Source: Annulohypoxylon bovei var. microspora (taxonomy: Eukaryota; Ascomycota; Sordariomycetes; Xylariales; Hypoxylaceae). Taken from it: 64,000 bases of DNA. Below, piece by piece: positions 1-11,400 of the stretch. The stretch spans positions 186,001 through 250,000 of the forward strand of contig MU405244.1 in assembly GCA_022836615.1 (NCBI GenBank). The letters run 5' to 3'. The position numbers and the translations under genes are program-made. The number at the start of each line of letters is the position of its first letter. The first letter of the stretch is position 1. The notes below the pieces were generated by a model. It saw only the letters and a list, made by a program, of their open reading frames with translations. It was not told the origin of the DNA and did no database searches.

Positions 1-2007
1 CAGGTGACCCTCTATTGATTGTAGTCTGTGGCCCGACTACAGCTGAGCAAGACGTTTTCTTCGGCGAGACTGATGAAGCACACCATCTGAAGAGTGGGGC
101 GATCCGTCGCGTGATCGGTGAAGATATTGAAGTTGTTCTGATTACACCTGCGATATTCTCTGCAGGATGGCAAGTCAATCCATCCTTCATCCGATCTCCG
201 GCTAATGTGCACGCCGACCGCACTGACTTCCTCGCAAGACAATTTGGTGGGGTCTTTACAGAGCCCCTAATGCGCCACTTCGTAGGTCCAACCTGTCCGT
301 TCTTCGACGGTGATGGAATGAGCATGACATATGCGGAGAATAAGTTGTGTAATCCGTTCCAGCAATCTGATGAGCAGAGAAAGATGCTTGCAGTCTTAAA
401 GGTGACTATCCACAAAGCCCTTGCCGGTCGATTGTCTGTCGGACACGGCGACCATTCCTTCGACTTTGAAGTTGAACATGATGATTGGGAGAAGCTAGTT
501 GGTCCTCGCAAGCACATGCCACTAGAGGGTTATCGCAAGAAGTGGGAGAGTCTCGGAGTAAGTGCTCAAGGCGCAAGTGGAGAGAAGTTTGACTTCCTTG
601 GAAATGCCTTTGGCGGCAATAAGAAGTCACAACTCAACCACATCAAGCATCTGATTAAGGACTCATTCGAGTCTTGGCCATGCTATTGGAAACTACCATT
701 TGGTAAGAATGCCAAAGCAACATTTGCAAAGATTCTCAATGGTCAAGAGGTTGATGAGAATCACTACCACGAGGTCTTCAATGTCCTTGAGCATCGCGCC
801 ACGTTAGCCGTCCTCGTAGACATCACTGTTCGTCCCCTAGATATTCCAGGATTACCCGAAGGTCGATGTAGGAACTGGGATGTGACTGCTCGCTACGACG
901 ACCATGCCGTACAGTACAAGGAGATTAGAGACTGGATCCCTGGCGTGAGTGTACCTCCTGAAGTCAACCCTAATAACCTGAGCGCTATCCAAGGTTACTT
1001 CGATTTTCCAGTCTCGTACCTAGCCGAGGCTGTCGTGCAACACCAAATCCACCATGGTGGAAGCGCCGAGGCCATTACAAGACGCATTTCTGATCGTATG
1101 TATACCCAATGGCCCCTGTTGATCTTTATTACTAACATGCGACAATTTAGTTTTCCAAGGAGCCAGATCTCGTCAAATTGAGCTACTTGGCAGAATTCCC
1201 GAGGTTGAACAGAAGTGCACAGCATGGCTTGACGCCATTAACATGCCCATTCGTCGTCCAAGCGAGAGTTTGGCTGATCTGGGCCAACTTGAGGCTTCAA
1301 CAAAAGCCGCAGTCGAAGGTAGTGAGATTGCCCTACCTGATCCCCAACCTTGCAGAGAAGTGTCGGACATCTTAAAGGCTATGTCAAGTGGTCAGTCCAT
1401 CGAGGCCGACCTGTCTACTATGCAGGAGACTCAGGCGGAACTAGACGATTACTTTACTACGAACCCTCGGGCGCGTGGGACTATGAAGATGATACTCGCG
1501 CAAGACCCCGCCGAAACAATGCAGATCCTCCTACATAACTACGAGAATGTAAACAAGCAGATGCAGGCTAGTCCCAATGACGAGGCGTTGCCGTCGATTA
1601 AGCAGGACTTGGATTATTTCACCAAGAAGTTCCTGCTGGAATCCAAGAAACGTCAGGAGCGCGTCGATGCTCAGTCAACTCCTGCACAGCAGGAACCGGA
1701 GCCCCGTGAGCCTTGGGTGCCTCCCCATCTTCGATACTTAGCCGGGAAGGCGGCTGAGCGAACTAAGGAGAACAACCCGCCCCGTGTTAGCAGCTCGCCT
1801 GTCCAACCTACCCCGGATCGATCAGCGGGCAGCAAGCCATCTGCTTTGACTCATCGCGCCTCGGAAGAGCCCGAGAAGAAGAAGGAGCGAGGACCAGACC
1901 GTGAGATTTTCGTCGCACCTCACCGTCGTAACCAGCAGGGGAACGGTGCCATGGGTGGTGGATCCAGAGAAGCCAGAGGTTATGGGGGAAGCGATTCACA
2001 GTGGTAA
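1..2007 (+). CDS. Unrecognised fungal protein, 5' end cut by the window edge
   Basis: The reading frame is open from base 3 and has no start codon in the window, so the gene begins to the left. Two exons fit: up to 1095 and 1151-2007. The 55-bp intron has a GTATGT donor, a CTAAC branch site and a TTTAG acceptor, and splicing keeps the frame; about 649 residues are visible. The first half looks like a compact folded domain (for example GETDEAHHLKSG, then GEDIEVVLITPAIFSAGW). The last 200 residues are charged and low-complexity, with a PWVPPHLRYL motif and a similar FVAPHRRN near the C-terminus. I do not recognise the family. A degenerate caspase-like fold is possible from the GDP..IVVCG opening, but that is a guess. 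Coding status is well supported; function is not. Confidence 0.8.
1096..1150 (+). other. Intron of the partial left-edge gene
   Basis: The 55-bp intron runs from GTATGT to TTTAG with a TTACTAACATG branch region. Removing it joins two open frames in phase (codon split 1+2, giving Leu). Reading through it reaches a stop at 1181. Confidence 0.85.
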
Positions 2008-2717
2008 GCTGCTGCTAAATCTAGCGGCAAATGACGATGTGTTGAGCACCCTTTTTTCTTTCCTATGATGGCTTTGGACGTCTTAGCTTGGAATTTCGGT
2101 CGAGAAGTCCGAAGTTTTGATGTTACCAAAAGTTGCGGGAGACAGATCGTCTATTTTCTAGTTTCGGTGTTTTCGGTGGCGTGTGGCGTGCTGACAAATG
2201 GGCAATGTTTACGTCAACAGAACTCTCATATGATTCACAGTTGATCTTTAGGGGTTCGAGAAGACTTGTCGTCTCTACCCAGATCAGCAACCGACAACCT
2301 TTTTCACTATCAGACGTCTTCCTACAGCCCATCCTCTCAACACCGTGGGCTAGGTCTTTGGCGGGTGGTGGATACTTGGTTTTTCTTCTTTTATTCCTTG
2401 TTTTCCTCCGGTTATCTGAGGAATAATTGGCAACTTAGGCGATCGTCATGTTCTCGCCTCGAGATCAATGTAATTGCTGGAGTTAGGACTAAGGAGTCAC
2501 TTAGTCCCTTATGTAGGAACTCGATCAACACAAATCCCTGTTTATACCAGTCGGTTATCGTGCCTCGTAAACGAAATTAATTTCTAGTAAATTTGTTAGA
2601 GGTGGGAAAGCTTACCTGGAATATTTCTCATAACCACTCCGTTCTGCTAAAGAACGAGAACAGGGGATGGAAATAGCACTTACCCTCGCAGGATATATCA
2701 AAGACAGCACTGTCTGC
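2008..2717. other. Spacer between convergent genes
   Basis: This is 3'-flanking sequence for both neighbours. I see no gene. The only structure noted is a perfect 8-bp hairpin at 2486-2507 (GGACTAAG, 6-base loop, CTTAGTCC). Short ORFs here have no coding features. Confidence 0.6.
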
Positions 2718-4025
2718 CTACACAGCATCTCTATTGCCATTGCTACTATCAATCTTACTCTCACTCTTATTTTCTCCGCTAACTTCTTCAACGTCTTTAG
2801 GAGCCCTATCACCTCTCTGAAAAACGAACAGAGCCTCGTCCTTGCCGGGAAAGCTCGGGAGCGCGACCTGCACGACCTTAACCCAGCCGTCGGCACCGCG
2901 CTCCCGTTCCATATACTCGTCCATGCTCTCCCCCCGGAACCCCGTGTACCCGTTCCGGTTCTGCGTCCCGACCACCGCCAGCGTGTCCCCGGCGTACGCG
3001 TCCAGCATCGCGCGCGTGAACCCGCCTTCTTCGCCGCCCGCGACCGAGCCCCCGACAATAGGGTACACGAGCAGGAGCACAGGCTCGTCGGGGTCTATCT
3101 CCGCGGCGGTATTCTTACCGCCCGGCTGCGCCCTCGAGGCCCGTCGCTTCCGCAGGAAGGTCGAGCCTTCGGACACCACGGTGTCGGGGACCCAGCTCAC
3201 GCGCCACGCGCTCTGCGCGTTGTCCACGGCCGTCGTCGGCACCCCGTACGCCCGCAGCATGAACGTCCAGTACCCGCCGCCGGACCCCACGTCGAGCACC
3301 TCGCGGCCAGCCGCCAGCGCGCGCACGATCTCGAGCGCCTCGTGCGTCGGACACGCGCACCCGAAGTGGTGCATGAGCACCGGCAGCACGTGGTGCGAGC
3401 GGTGCCCCGCGAGCGTCGCCGCCGCGCACGGCCCCGCCCACTCCAGCGCGCGGCTGCTCCACGACAGGTACTGCAGGTACGGGTTCGCCGGCGCGCGCGC
3501 CTTCTTCCCCAGCTTGGGGATTGCGAGCTGCGGGAGCGACGCGTGCAGGAACCGCTTCGACTGCAGGTACTGGGCGATGGCGAGCCGCAGGCTGTCCTTC
3601 TTCGCGTTGGAGAGGAAGGTCTTGAGCGCGGAGGGCGTCAGCGTCGAGGGCGAGAATATCGACAGGTAGGACTCGGTGTCCGCGGGAGGTGGTGGGGGGA
3701 GGGAGGTCAGGGTCTGTTTTGGCGGGCTGTCGGACGATGGGGGCGCGGACGAGGGCGCGAAGTACCAGGCGTGCAGCGCGTTCTGCCGGCCGAGCGATAT
3801 GACGTGCTGCACCTCCGGGAGCGTCACGCTGACGATCGCGTGGTATACGTACTTGTCGCGGGGCGGAGGGGGCAGCGAGAACGAGGCCGCAACGGCGGAC
3901 GCGAGGTCGTCGTCGGCGAGAAGCGCTTCGGCGCGCGAGTGCAGCGTCGTGTCTGCGATGTACGTCGTCGGGTTCCAGGACGGCGCGCCTTCGCAGTACG
4001 TGAAGGGTCTGTTGCCGGGCGCCAT
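2718..4025 (-). CDS. Intronless GC-rich class I SAM-dependent methyltransferase-like protein
   Basis: This is a single-exon ORF of 435 residues. It opens at an ATG (MAPGNRPFTY) and ends with TAG. Residues 241-255 read REVLDVGSGGGYWTF, a clear glycine-rich SAM-binding motif I, followed by an acidic residue at the end of the next strand (TTAVDN). The 240 residues before it are not a typical methyltransferase N-terminus; they include proline-rich linkers around residues 51-57 and 91-115. The C-terminal tail is polar and probably disordered. Substrate is unknown. The coding part between about 2850 and 4025 is much richer in G+C, especially at third positions, than the DNA on either side, and several long antisense ORFs result from that. 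The gene lies 2.8 kb from the divergent LaeA-like gene. Confidence 0.8.
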   Translation of the reverse strand: MAPGNRPFTYCEGAPSWNPTTYIADTTLHSRAEALLADDDLASAVAASFSLPPPPRDKYVYHAIVSVTLPEVQHVISLGRQNALHAWYFAPSSAPPSSDSPPKQTLTSLPPPPPADTESYLSIFSPSTLTPSALKTFLSNAKKDSLRLAIAQYLQSKRFLHASLPQLAIPKLGKKARAPANPYLQYLSWSSRALEWAGPCAAATLAGHRSHHVLPVLMHHFGCACPTHEALEIVRALAAGREVLDVGSGGGYWTFMLRAYGVPTTAVDNAQSAWRVSWVPDTVVSEGSTFLRKRRASRAQPGGKNTAAEIDPDEPVLLLVYPIVGGSVAGGEEGGFTRAMLDAYAGDTLAVVGTQNRNGYTGFRGESMDEYMERERGADGWVKVVQVALPSFPGKDEALFVFQRGDRAPKDVEEVSGENKSESKIDSSNGNRDAV

Positions 4026-6809
4026 CGAATCGAACCTCCTATTCCCAGTTCAATCGAAGACGGAAGCCGATGTTTGGAGATGAAAAGTTCGAGCTGTCGT
4101 CGACGGTCGCGGATAGCGGATAACTGCTTAAGCGGGGTAGATCGTTCCCCGCATTCAGGGGCTTCTGTAGGGTAGCTCTTTTTGGCCCGGCCCCTGACCT
4201 AAACTAACCCCTATTCGACGTGAGCGTATGCACGTAAGGCGAATGCATGTATGGTGACGGATAGGGATGTAATGTGCGACAGCGATGGCCTTGCATGGTA
4301 TTGTGAGCGATCTCGACGAATAGCAGGAATGACATGGATCGCTCCATATTTATGGCCAAAGCTACTTCCAAGAAAAAAAACGTCCCAACGGCGCACGATA
4401 GTAGCACCTGTGACGGAGCTAAGATTAGGTGCTCGCCTCTTTCCGGAGAGACATTGTGACCCCTTGTCACTGGGTTGCTAAACCGCCGGGTGGAAGTGCC
4501 ATGATACTGTGCAGCTTACCAACATGTTCTCAAAAGCTCCAGTTCAACATTCGGGCTTTGTTTCATGGCGAACCGGTTCCTTGGGCTTGGGTACTTGTGT
4601 GGAATAGAATATTACAAGGGATGATTAGGTGGTGGTGTAATTTGGGCGCGAGTTTTCTTCATCAATTTCTCTAGACGATTTTAGTGCCACAGACCAAAGC
4701 TTCTTCGCTGCGAAAAGGTATCAGGGCCAACATGTTTAAGAATGAAGTCCAAAAGAGCCTCTTAGATCAGTTCCTATCTAAACTTCGGTCCCGAGGCCTT
4801 TAAATATTCTTCTTGAAGGGAAGTTAGCAAACCTATCAGACTCGATGAGCAGATGTTAGGGAAACTCAACAATATAATAGCCGACGAAATGGTTATAGGA
4901 ATGGCATGCCAGGGTTGATTCATAATAGAATGTTAGCCGATTGAACTTATAGCATGGCATTCTTAAGCGATTTAATCAAGTGTGTTCCTAGGCACCCAGG
5001 AAGTTGACAGGGAGAGGCATGTCTCTATATATTACGAAAATATCTGTGAAGAATTCTATGGAGTACCATCAATATGCAGCCCCATCTTAATCCTTGAAAC
5101 TTACGGAACTTATCCATTTACGATGATAAATACCCAGAGGGCCGAGGGCCAGCCTTGCATCTTTCCGCATCCTTGGTCAACTTCAGTAGTCTAGTGCGGT
5201 TTACGTTAAGAATAGGTGGTCCCGACCGTCTGGAAATAGAATCAGACTACGAGGTTTTCAATACGTAATCGTCCAGGAGGCTATAGCCAATCTGGATTCC
5301 CATAATGAGTATTCCGTGCGTAAGACGTTGTTTGGATGACATATCTAGCCGGTACTTAACTGTTTTTTTACCAAGGCACACACGACGTAACTAGCCCAGG
5401 ATATGACAGTGTACAGCGTAACCTTACTAAGATAGGTCGAGGGTATTTGAGAACTAACCTGCCTATTGGGTAATCGTCTTCCAATGATTCTTCGAGGGGA
5501 GAACGTTTGGGATGTTGTCATATCGGAGAAAATTCATGCAGTCGCCCATCTCCATCGTAGGTACCATCTGCAGTCGGTCCCTGGCGCCAAAATTAACATG
5601 ATTATCATTCCCACCGGGCCCTACATGTTTGCCGGGTTCTTCTCCGGTTCGTTCATCGTGTAGCAAACCATAGGAAGTTTAGAATGGAGGAATCGGATTT
5701 ACTCCTTACCTAATATCCTTACTTTCATAGCTTAATTATAACTCAAAGTCATCCCAGCTCATCACTATCAGTAATCACTACGGGAACTAAGAACATTGTC
5801 AGATTGTTTCCATATAGGTAATTTTCCCATCGAATTTACTGAAATGAACTTCCTACTTGAGTTTGTGAAATAAATTTACTGATACCGTATAGAGTTAAAC
5901 ATATGCGATATCATTGATACCTACCTACCTATCTAATGTTTGTAGGCATCTTGTCATTTTCGACCAAGTTGTTTTTTTAAGACGGGACCATCTCATACAG
6001 ATATGAAATTAGTATGACGCTGTAGAGGCGAACTGCACCAGATTCGATTGAAAAACTGCAGTGTGGCCTTGAGGATAAAGGTGGGGGTTGAGCTGTCTAT
6101 CCGAACCCCTGACCCCTGACCAACATCATATACAGTATAGGTAGGTACCAAATAGACACATAAGGAGTGAAGAATAGGTAGCCATTATGTCCAGGTTCGG
6201 ATTCGTATTAGAAATGCCTATCTCTTTATTGTTAAACCCGGTGCTCGAGAGACCAATTCATCAGCTAAAGACCTCTAACAGGAAAATAGCGATTGACCCC
6301 TTTTGAACGTCATCCTTTGTTCAAAGGTCTAAAGGTCCAAAGGTCCAATACCTCTTTATTTATTTGTGGTTGCGTGAATTGAACTCGCGGATTGGCCCCT
6401 CCAGGCGAGCTGCGGTGTATCGGTGTTGCAATCCTCATTACGCGGGTACTTCAGTCATCCAAGACTCTCTGCCAGCGCTGGTGCTCATGCGGGCATCCGG
6501 GCTCGATGCTACCAGTTTCTTTGATAGCCACATCAAAGAATTGTATTCCATCTAGTACTCGCTCCGTGGAACAGAGACCGTGGCGTAGACTGAGGTAGGG
6601 CGAGTCCTGCCAATTTGAAAGGAAAACCTAGGCTGTCCCCCATTTTCATTCTATAATGTTGAGTGAGCCAGCCCGACAATCTTAACGACCAGATGCATAT
6701 ATACGCATGGCTGCTTGAATGTCTCAGATTTCTACTTATCACCTGACTCCTGACATATAACGACAAGCCATCATCGATTCTTTGATCTCTATTCGCTTCT
6801 TTGTTAGCC
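4026..6809. other. Long divergent spacer, no gene seen
   Basis: This spacer lies between two divergently transcribed methyltransferase genes and should hold both promoters. It is AT-rich between about 4.7 and 6.3 kb, and its ORFs are short with no recognisable product. An 8-bp unit AAAGGTC(T/C) is repeated three times at 6323-6346. Motifs of the ACCTACC/GGTAGGTACC type occur near 5930 and 6141. Confidence 0.5.
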
Positions 6810-8427
6810 ATGGCAGATTTCAGTCGGGGTTCAACCGTTGTGGTCTCCCCGAGATTACAACAAAGCTACGCCCATCTTCCTTCGAATATATCACATTATA
6901 CGCCCCGGCCATCTCTACCAACCAGAGACCTAGAAGACAAGCCCTCTATCTTACCGATCACCTTACCTCGACTCCGAATTGCTAGCCTCGCAGGTGTGGC
7001 GCATTTCAATAACACAGACAGCATACCTCTAAACCGAACTGCTGAACGGCATTATCCACCTACGAACTACCCCTCCAAGATCAATGGCTTCCCAGTGAAG
7101 TTGAGCTGGAACCTCCAACTGGGCGCTCCACAAACTCGCGATGCTGAAAAGCCCCCGGTCCAGCCTCTAACAAGCAGGAACCATATTGCAGATGTCTACC
7201 CCATACGTGCACCCCAGGCTTTGTCTATGGCAGGAGAAGGTGGAAACGGTCTATATGGGATGCACTCCCAAATGTACCCCTCGTTTCAGAATTTAGGGGA
7301 CGAAGTCGAAGCGGCTCAGCAAGTTGAGTCTAGGTCCATCGAGGCAGACAACTTGTCGGTTACCGATGCCGGTTACGAATCAGACACAGCAACGACCGCG
7401 TCTACATCGGTATCATCAAGTATCTGGGATTTTTCCTTCGAGAACGGAAGAAGATATCATAAATTTAGGGAAGGCCGATACAATTTCCCAAACGATGACG
7501 TTGAACAGGAACGCGAGGATATGAAGCATGCTATGCTTAAGCTGCTGTGTCAACGACTCCACTTCGCACCTATCGAAAATAGTGCGCATGAGATACTCGA
7601 CCTTGGAACCGGTACTGGAATCTGGGCAATTGAGAGTACGTCGCCCCTACATCCGACGGTTCTTTCTTTGATTCTCGAGTTATTGACTTGATTAGTGGGT
7701 GATGCCTATCCCAGCGCAAATGTTCTTGGCTTAGATCTGAGTCCTATCCAACCCCAGTGGGTACCGCCAAACGTCCGATTCATGGTGGACGATGTAGAAA
7801 GCCCCTGGCTCCATCCCAAAAACCATTTTGACTACATACATTCGCGGCACACGATCATGGCTATTAAAGATTGGAACAAATTGCTAAGGACATCCTATGA
7901 GTAAGTCAATAGAACATAATCATAATCCAAGCAGGTTAATTGAAGCTAAGCATTACTTCAATAGACATCTAAAACCGGGCGGCTGGGTAGAGTTGCAAGA
8001 AATCCACCATTTCCCCATGAGCAGTAACAATACTCTAGCGAAAGATCACCCTATTTCCCAATACTGGGAATTTGTGGACGAGGGGTTGGAAAATTTAGGG
8101 GTCAATCTTAGGTTTTCGGAAGAAGGCCGCATAGCCACGATGATGCGACAATGCGGATACGTGAACGTAACCGAACGGATATTCCACATACCTATCGGCA
8201 CTTGGCCGAAAAACAAGACTTTGAAGAGCGTCGGGCTCTACTGGAAGACTATCCTGCTTGATGGCATACAGGCGATAGCACTTGGACCGATGACAAGAGG
8301 ACTTCTTTGGAGAAGAGAACAGGTGGAGGCCCTCCTCGTATCAGTGAGAAAGGGGTATCATGATAATTCGTTGCTCCTGTATATGCCGCTCGTCTGCGTG
8401 TATGGCCAGAGACCGGAATTCCAGTGA
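6810..8427 (+). CDS. LaeA-like (TAM domain) SAM-dependent methyltransferase
   Basis: Three exons, 6810-7635, 7696-7900 and 7965-8427, give 497 residues. Introns are 60 bp (GTACGT...TTAG) and 64 bp (GTAAGT...ATAG). The second junction creates SYEHLKPGGWVELQE, the typical motif of fungal LaeA-like methyltransferases, which confirms the splice. Motif I is EILDLGTGTGIWAIE (about residues 261-275). The next strand reads LGLDLSPIQPQWVPPNV, and the protein ends in YMPLVCVYGQ, also family-like. The first 200 residues are low-complexity and probably disordered. Relatives include the secondary-metabolism regulator LaeA and many paralogues of unknown substrate; this long N-terminus makes a paralogue more likely than LaeA itself. 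The start at 6810 (MADFSRGS) is the first ATG close to the conserved frame; an alternative begins 9 bases upstream. Confidence 0.87.
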
Positions 8428-11400
8428 AAAGGAGACAAGTCCTTCCGAGTGGTGGTCGAGATCGCCAAAGAAGCTCATACTACCAAGGCAATACCACCAA
8501 GGCACGGATGTGATCAGGGCGGATACTCAGATAATAGGATTTGTTGAGGAGATTGTCCACAATATTCGAACAAACACACTAGCTTGACTAATTTTAGACA
8601 CTTCAGCCACCCTTGCTCGCAGGAGCCGTTATTATTGGAGAATCGCTACATTTTATAGCCGGAATAGGAAATATCCTTTTTACAATGCTTTTTCACCGTG
8701 ACATTGCTAACTCGTTTAGTGTTTAAGACCATCTCCGGATTGGTCAACGCCAACGTGATAAGCAATCCTCTATGACTAATAGAAGAAACGGTTAAATCTC
8801 ACCATATTTATTTTCTTAAAAAGAACTATACGACTTATTCCCATCACATGCGGCAAGAATCATGATGGGATGATCATATATTTGCCAGGGGTAACACCCG
8901 ATAGCGTCGGAAACCTGTCAAACAAGGCTTTCTGTCCCCTTTTCATGCCTCACACAAGCACAACAATACTAGGTACCTAATGGGCAGGTAGGTATACATG
9001 AGAAATGAGACGTATCCTCTCATAAATCTAGGCGTCTATACATACCGTATCATATCATATCATATCATACCATACTATATCACATCTCACTCCGATTAAG
9101 TTCTCACCTACCCCCATTGCTTAGATCTAGTCCTGCAAAAGGTCCGCGGAACCCGCATGTTTGCTAGCCAATCTAGGTACCTACCTACTTATCTGTGTAG
9201 GTGCAAGATATCCGCATGCCCGACGTCTTTTGGAAGCAATCAAAACCGCACCCGCACTCGCGGATGGAAAGTGATTCGCCCTATGTAGGTACCCCGAGAT
9301 CAGTAGATGGGATTCGCCTATCCGAGTTTAGAATCGCCGACGCCATCGCCGCCTCATACGCTTAGACACCGTACGCTACGAGTATTATCCCCCAAAAGAG
9401 CGCCTTGCAGCAACGGCCGCTGTCACTTCAGGCAAGTAGCCGTCGCAGACGGTAGAAATAAGAGCGGTATGTGATGATTCGCAATCAACAATATAAAACA
9501 GAGCGTAGCAAACACTCTTTACCGTCCCGTGTTTTCACGGAAAACTTGATTAAGATATGGTGCGTATAATCGTCCTTTGCCGTGCTTGGGGTTTATCTCT
9601 CACCTGTTTCTCGAACGATCTGCAAAGGCGCATCTACCAAGTGGAAAGATGCTATCGTCCTGTTGTGCGACTACCCTGAGAGCAAGAGACTCAATTGGTG
9701 ATTGGACGCGCCAATGTACTGCTTACGACTTTGACATACCTACCACCTACCTACCTATAGTCTTGATCCTCGAAGTTTCGCAAGGTACCATCGTGAAAGA
9801 GGGACAACTGTCGGTGGTTGCATTAGAGAGGTGACAAAACCTCAACGGCTAAATTGTAACCATTACTTCGCAACGTCTAGCGCTACTTATATGGAGCTCA
9901 CTCTCACGAAACCCTTTCAAAGAGGCCGATCCTAAACACCATATAATTACTGATAATCTTCAATTGTAGGAATTAGGAGCATTCCTCGGCCGACCTATTA
10001 AACGTCTCAATCGCTAGGAGTTTAGAAATCATGAGATACATTATGTACCTACCTACCCAAGTCTTTGCTTCTTCCTCGAAACTTATGCCACTATCCTCTA
10101 TTCGTCTCAAGTATATGAGCGGCATCTCATACACTAGCACTATATTAGTAGGTAGGTACCCTAACCTAAGCACCTAATATGTAAGCCTCATCAATACATA
10201 CTTGAGTCACAGATAAACGTCACTTACGATCTCAATAGCAATGTGGCGTTCCGGTGAAGATACATAAGACCGGTGAGGATATCAAAAGCAAGCCTAACGG
10301 CAGCGCGCTCAAAGCCACAGTCGACATGTCATATTTTAACTCCGAAGAGGTCGGAGGAAGCCCTAGCGTCTTCTACATTCTTCCCCGTTGTCGGCCCTAA
10401 ACAAAGGCAACGTAAAGCACCGACTTCGTTCTTCGGTTTATCAGCACCCAAAAGATCTCCATACTATCGGAAGCTAACATCGGGTGAAGCTAAGGAGTTC
10501 TCAATACTTCCATAGTCATCTTGCTATAAGGTAGCTGGTTGATCAATCTGATGCCATCTCTAGGACAATTCCTGCAATAAGACCAAATTATAAAGAGGCT
10601 ATCGCTGCATTATGCCACATTATAGTCATAATTGCTGTTCCTAATGTTTCTAGCAATGAACAACTCAAGTTCTCATTAACACGTAGAATTCGCAGTATCA
10701 TCGAGGAACGATCTACTAGCAACATGTATCATAACAACCGCTTATCATGATTCTGAATAGTGGTGAAGTTGGCTGGTCGTGCAGTTAACATGCGAAGCTC
10801 ATGTTTATATCATCCGTCATCGTGTAGCTGAAGCTATACTTCGGTATTGAAAGATCATCAACTAGGTAAATCCTAACCAATCTGAGTGACCGATTCGTAC
10901 ATGAGGCTAAGGTCAATTAGTCAATATCTCCTCTTGTCAATTCGCTGATCTCTAGGAAGTGTGGGACTATTTATAGCAACTTCTGCCACCGTGAAATCTA
11001 CGATATCATAATGGCAAATCGGCTATTTGTGGGCTTAACTTTTGCTTCTTCGATGAGATCGATCTCGTCCCGGAGCATTGTCACTTGCAATCAATTTCAA
11101 ACCCCCACAGCACTTTCTTCCAATACATGCTATCTGTGCTGATTTGGTGGTTGATCGATGTAATTAGATGCAGGTCACTAGGTAGTTACCTAGGTAGGTA
11201 GACAAGGCAACTAAGGGTTCATCTCACCGCCGTGGACGTGGAACTCCATGCATGCAGCTTTTAGGCCGAAGACCATCGTGATGGGACCAATAGAACATCC
11301 AGATTAGCTACCATGACTGACAGACTAGGTAACTCCTTGATATTACGACACCATAAGGATACTACATTCTTAAGTATCATATGTAGGTATGTTACATTAA

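Noticed and set aside
2667..4175. Long plus-strand ORF (502 codons) and other ORFs antisense to the GC-rich methyltransferase
   Set aside because: Arg/Pro-rich shadow translation of a GC-rich gene; the minus-strand frame has a real SAM-binding motif.
6360..6440. tRNA-like stretch on the minus strand (a T-loop-like GTTCAATTC)
   Set aside because: The T stem has a mismatch, and no acceptor or anticodon stem can be paired with it.
9577..9834. 85-residue ORF after a TATA-like ATATAAAA at about 9490
   Set aside because: No signal peptide, domain or coding bias; ends in ACCTACC-motif sequence.
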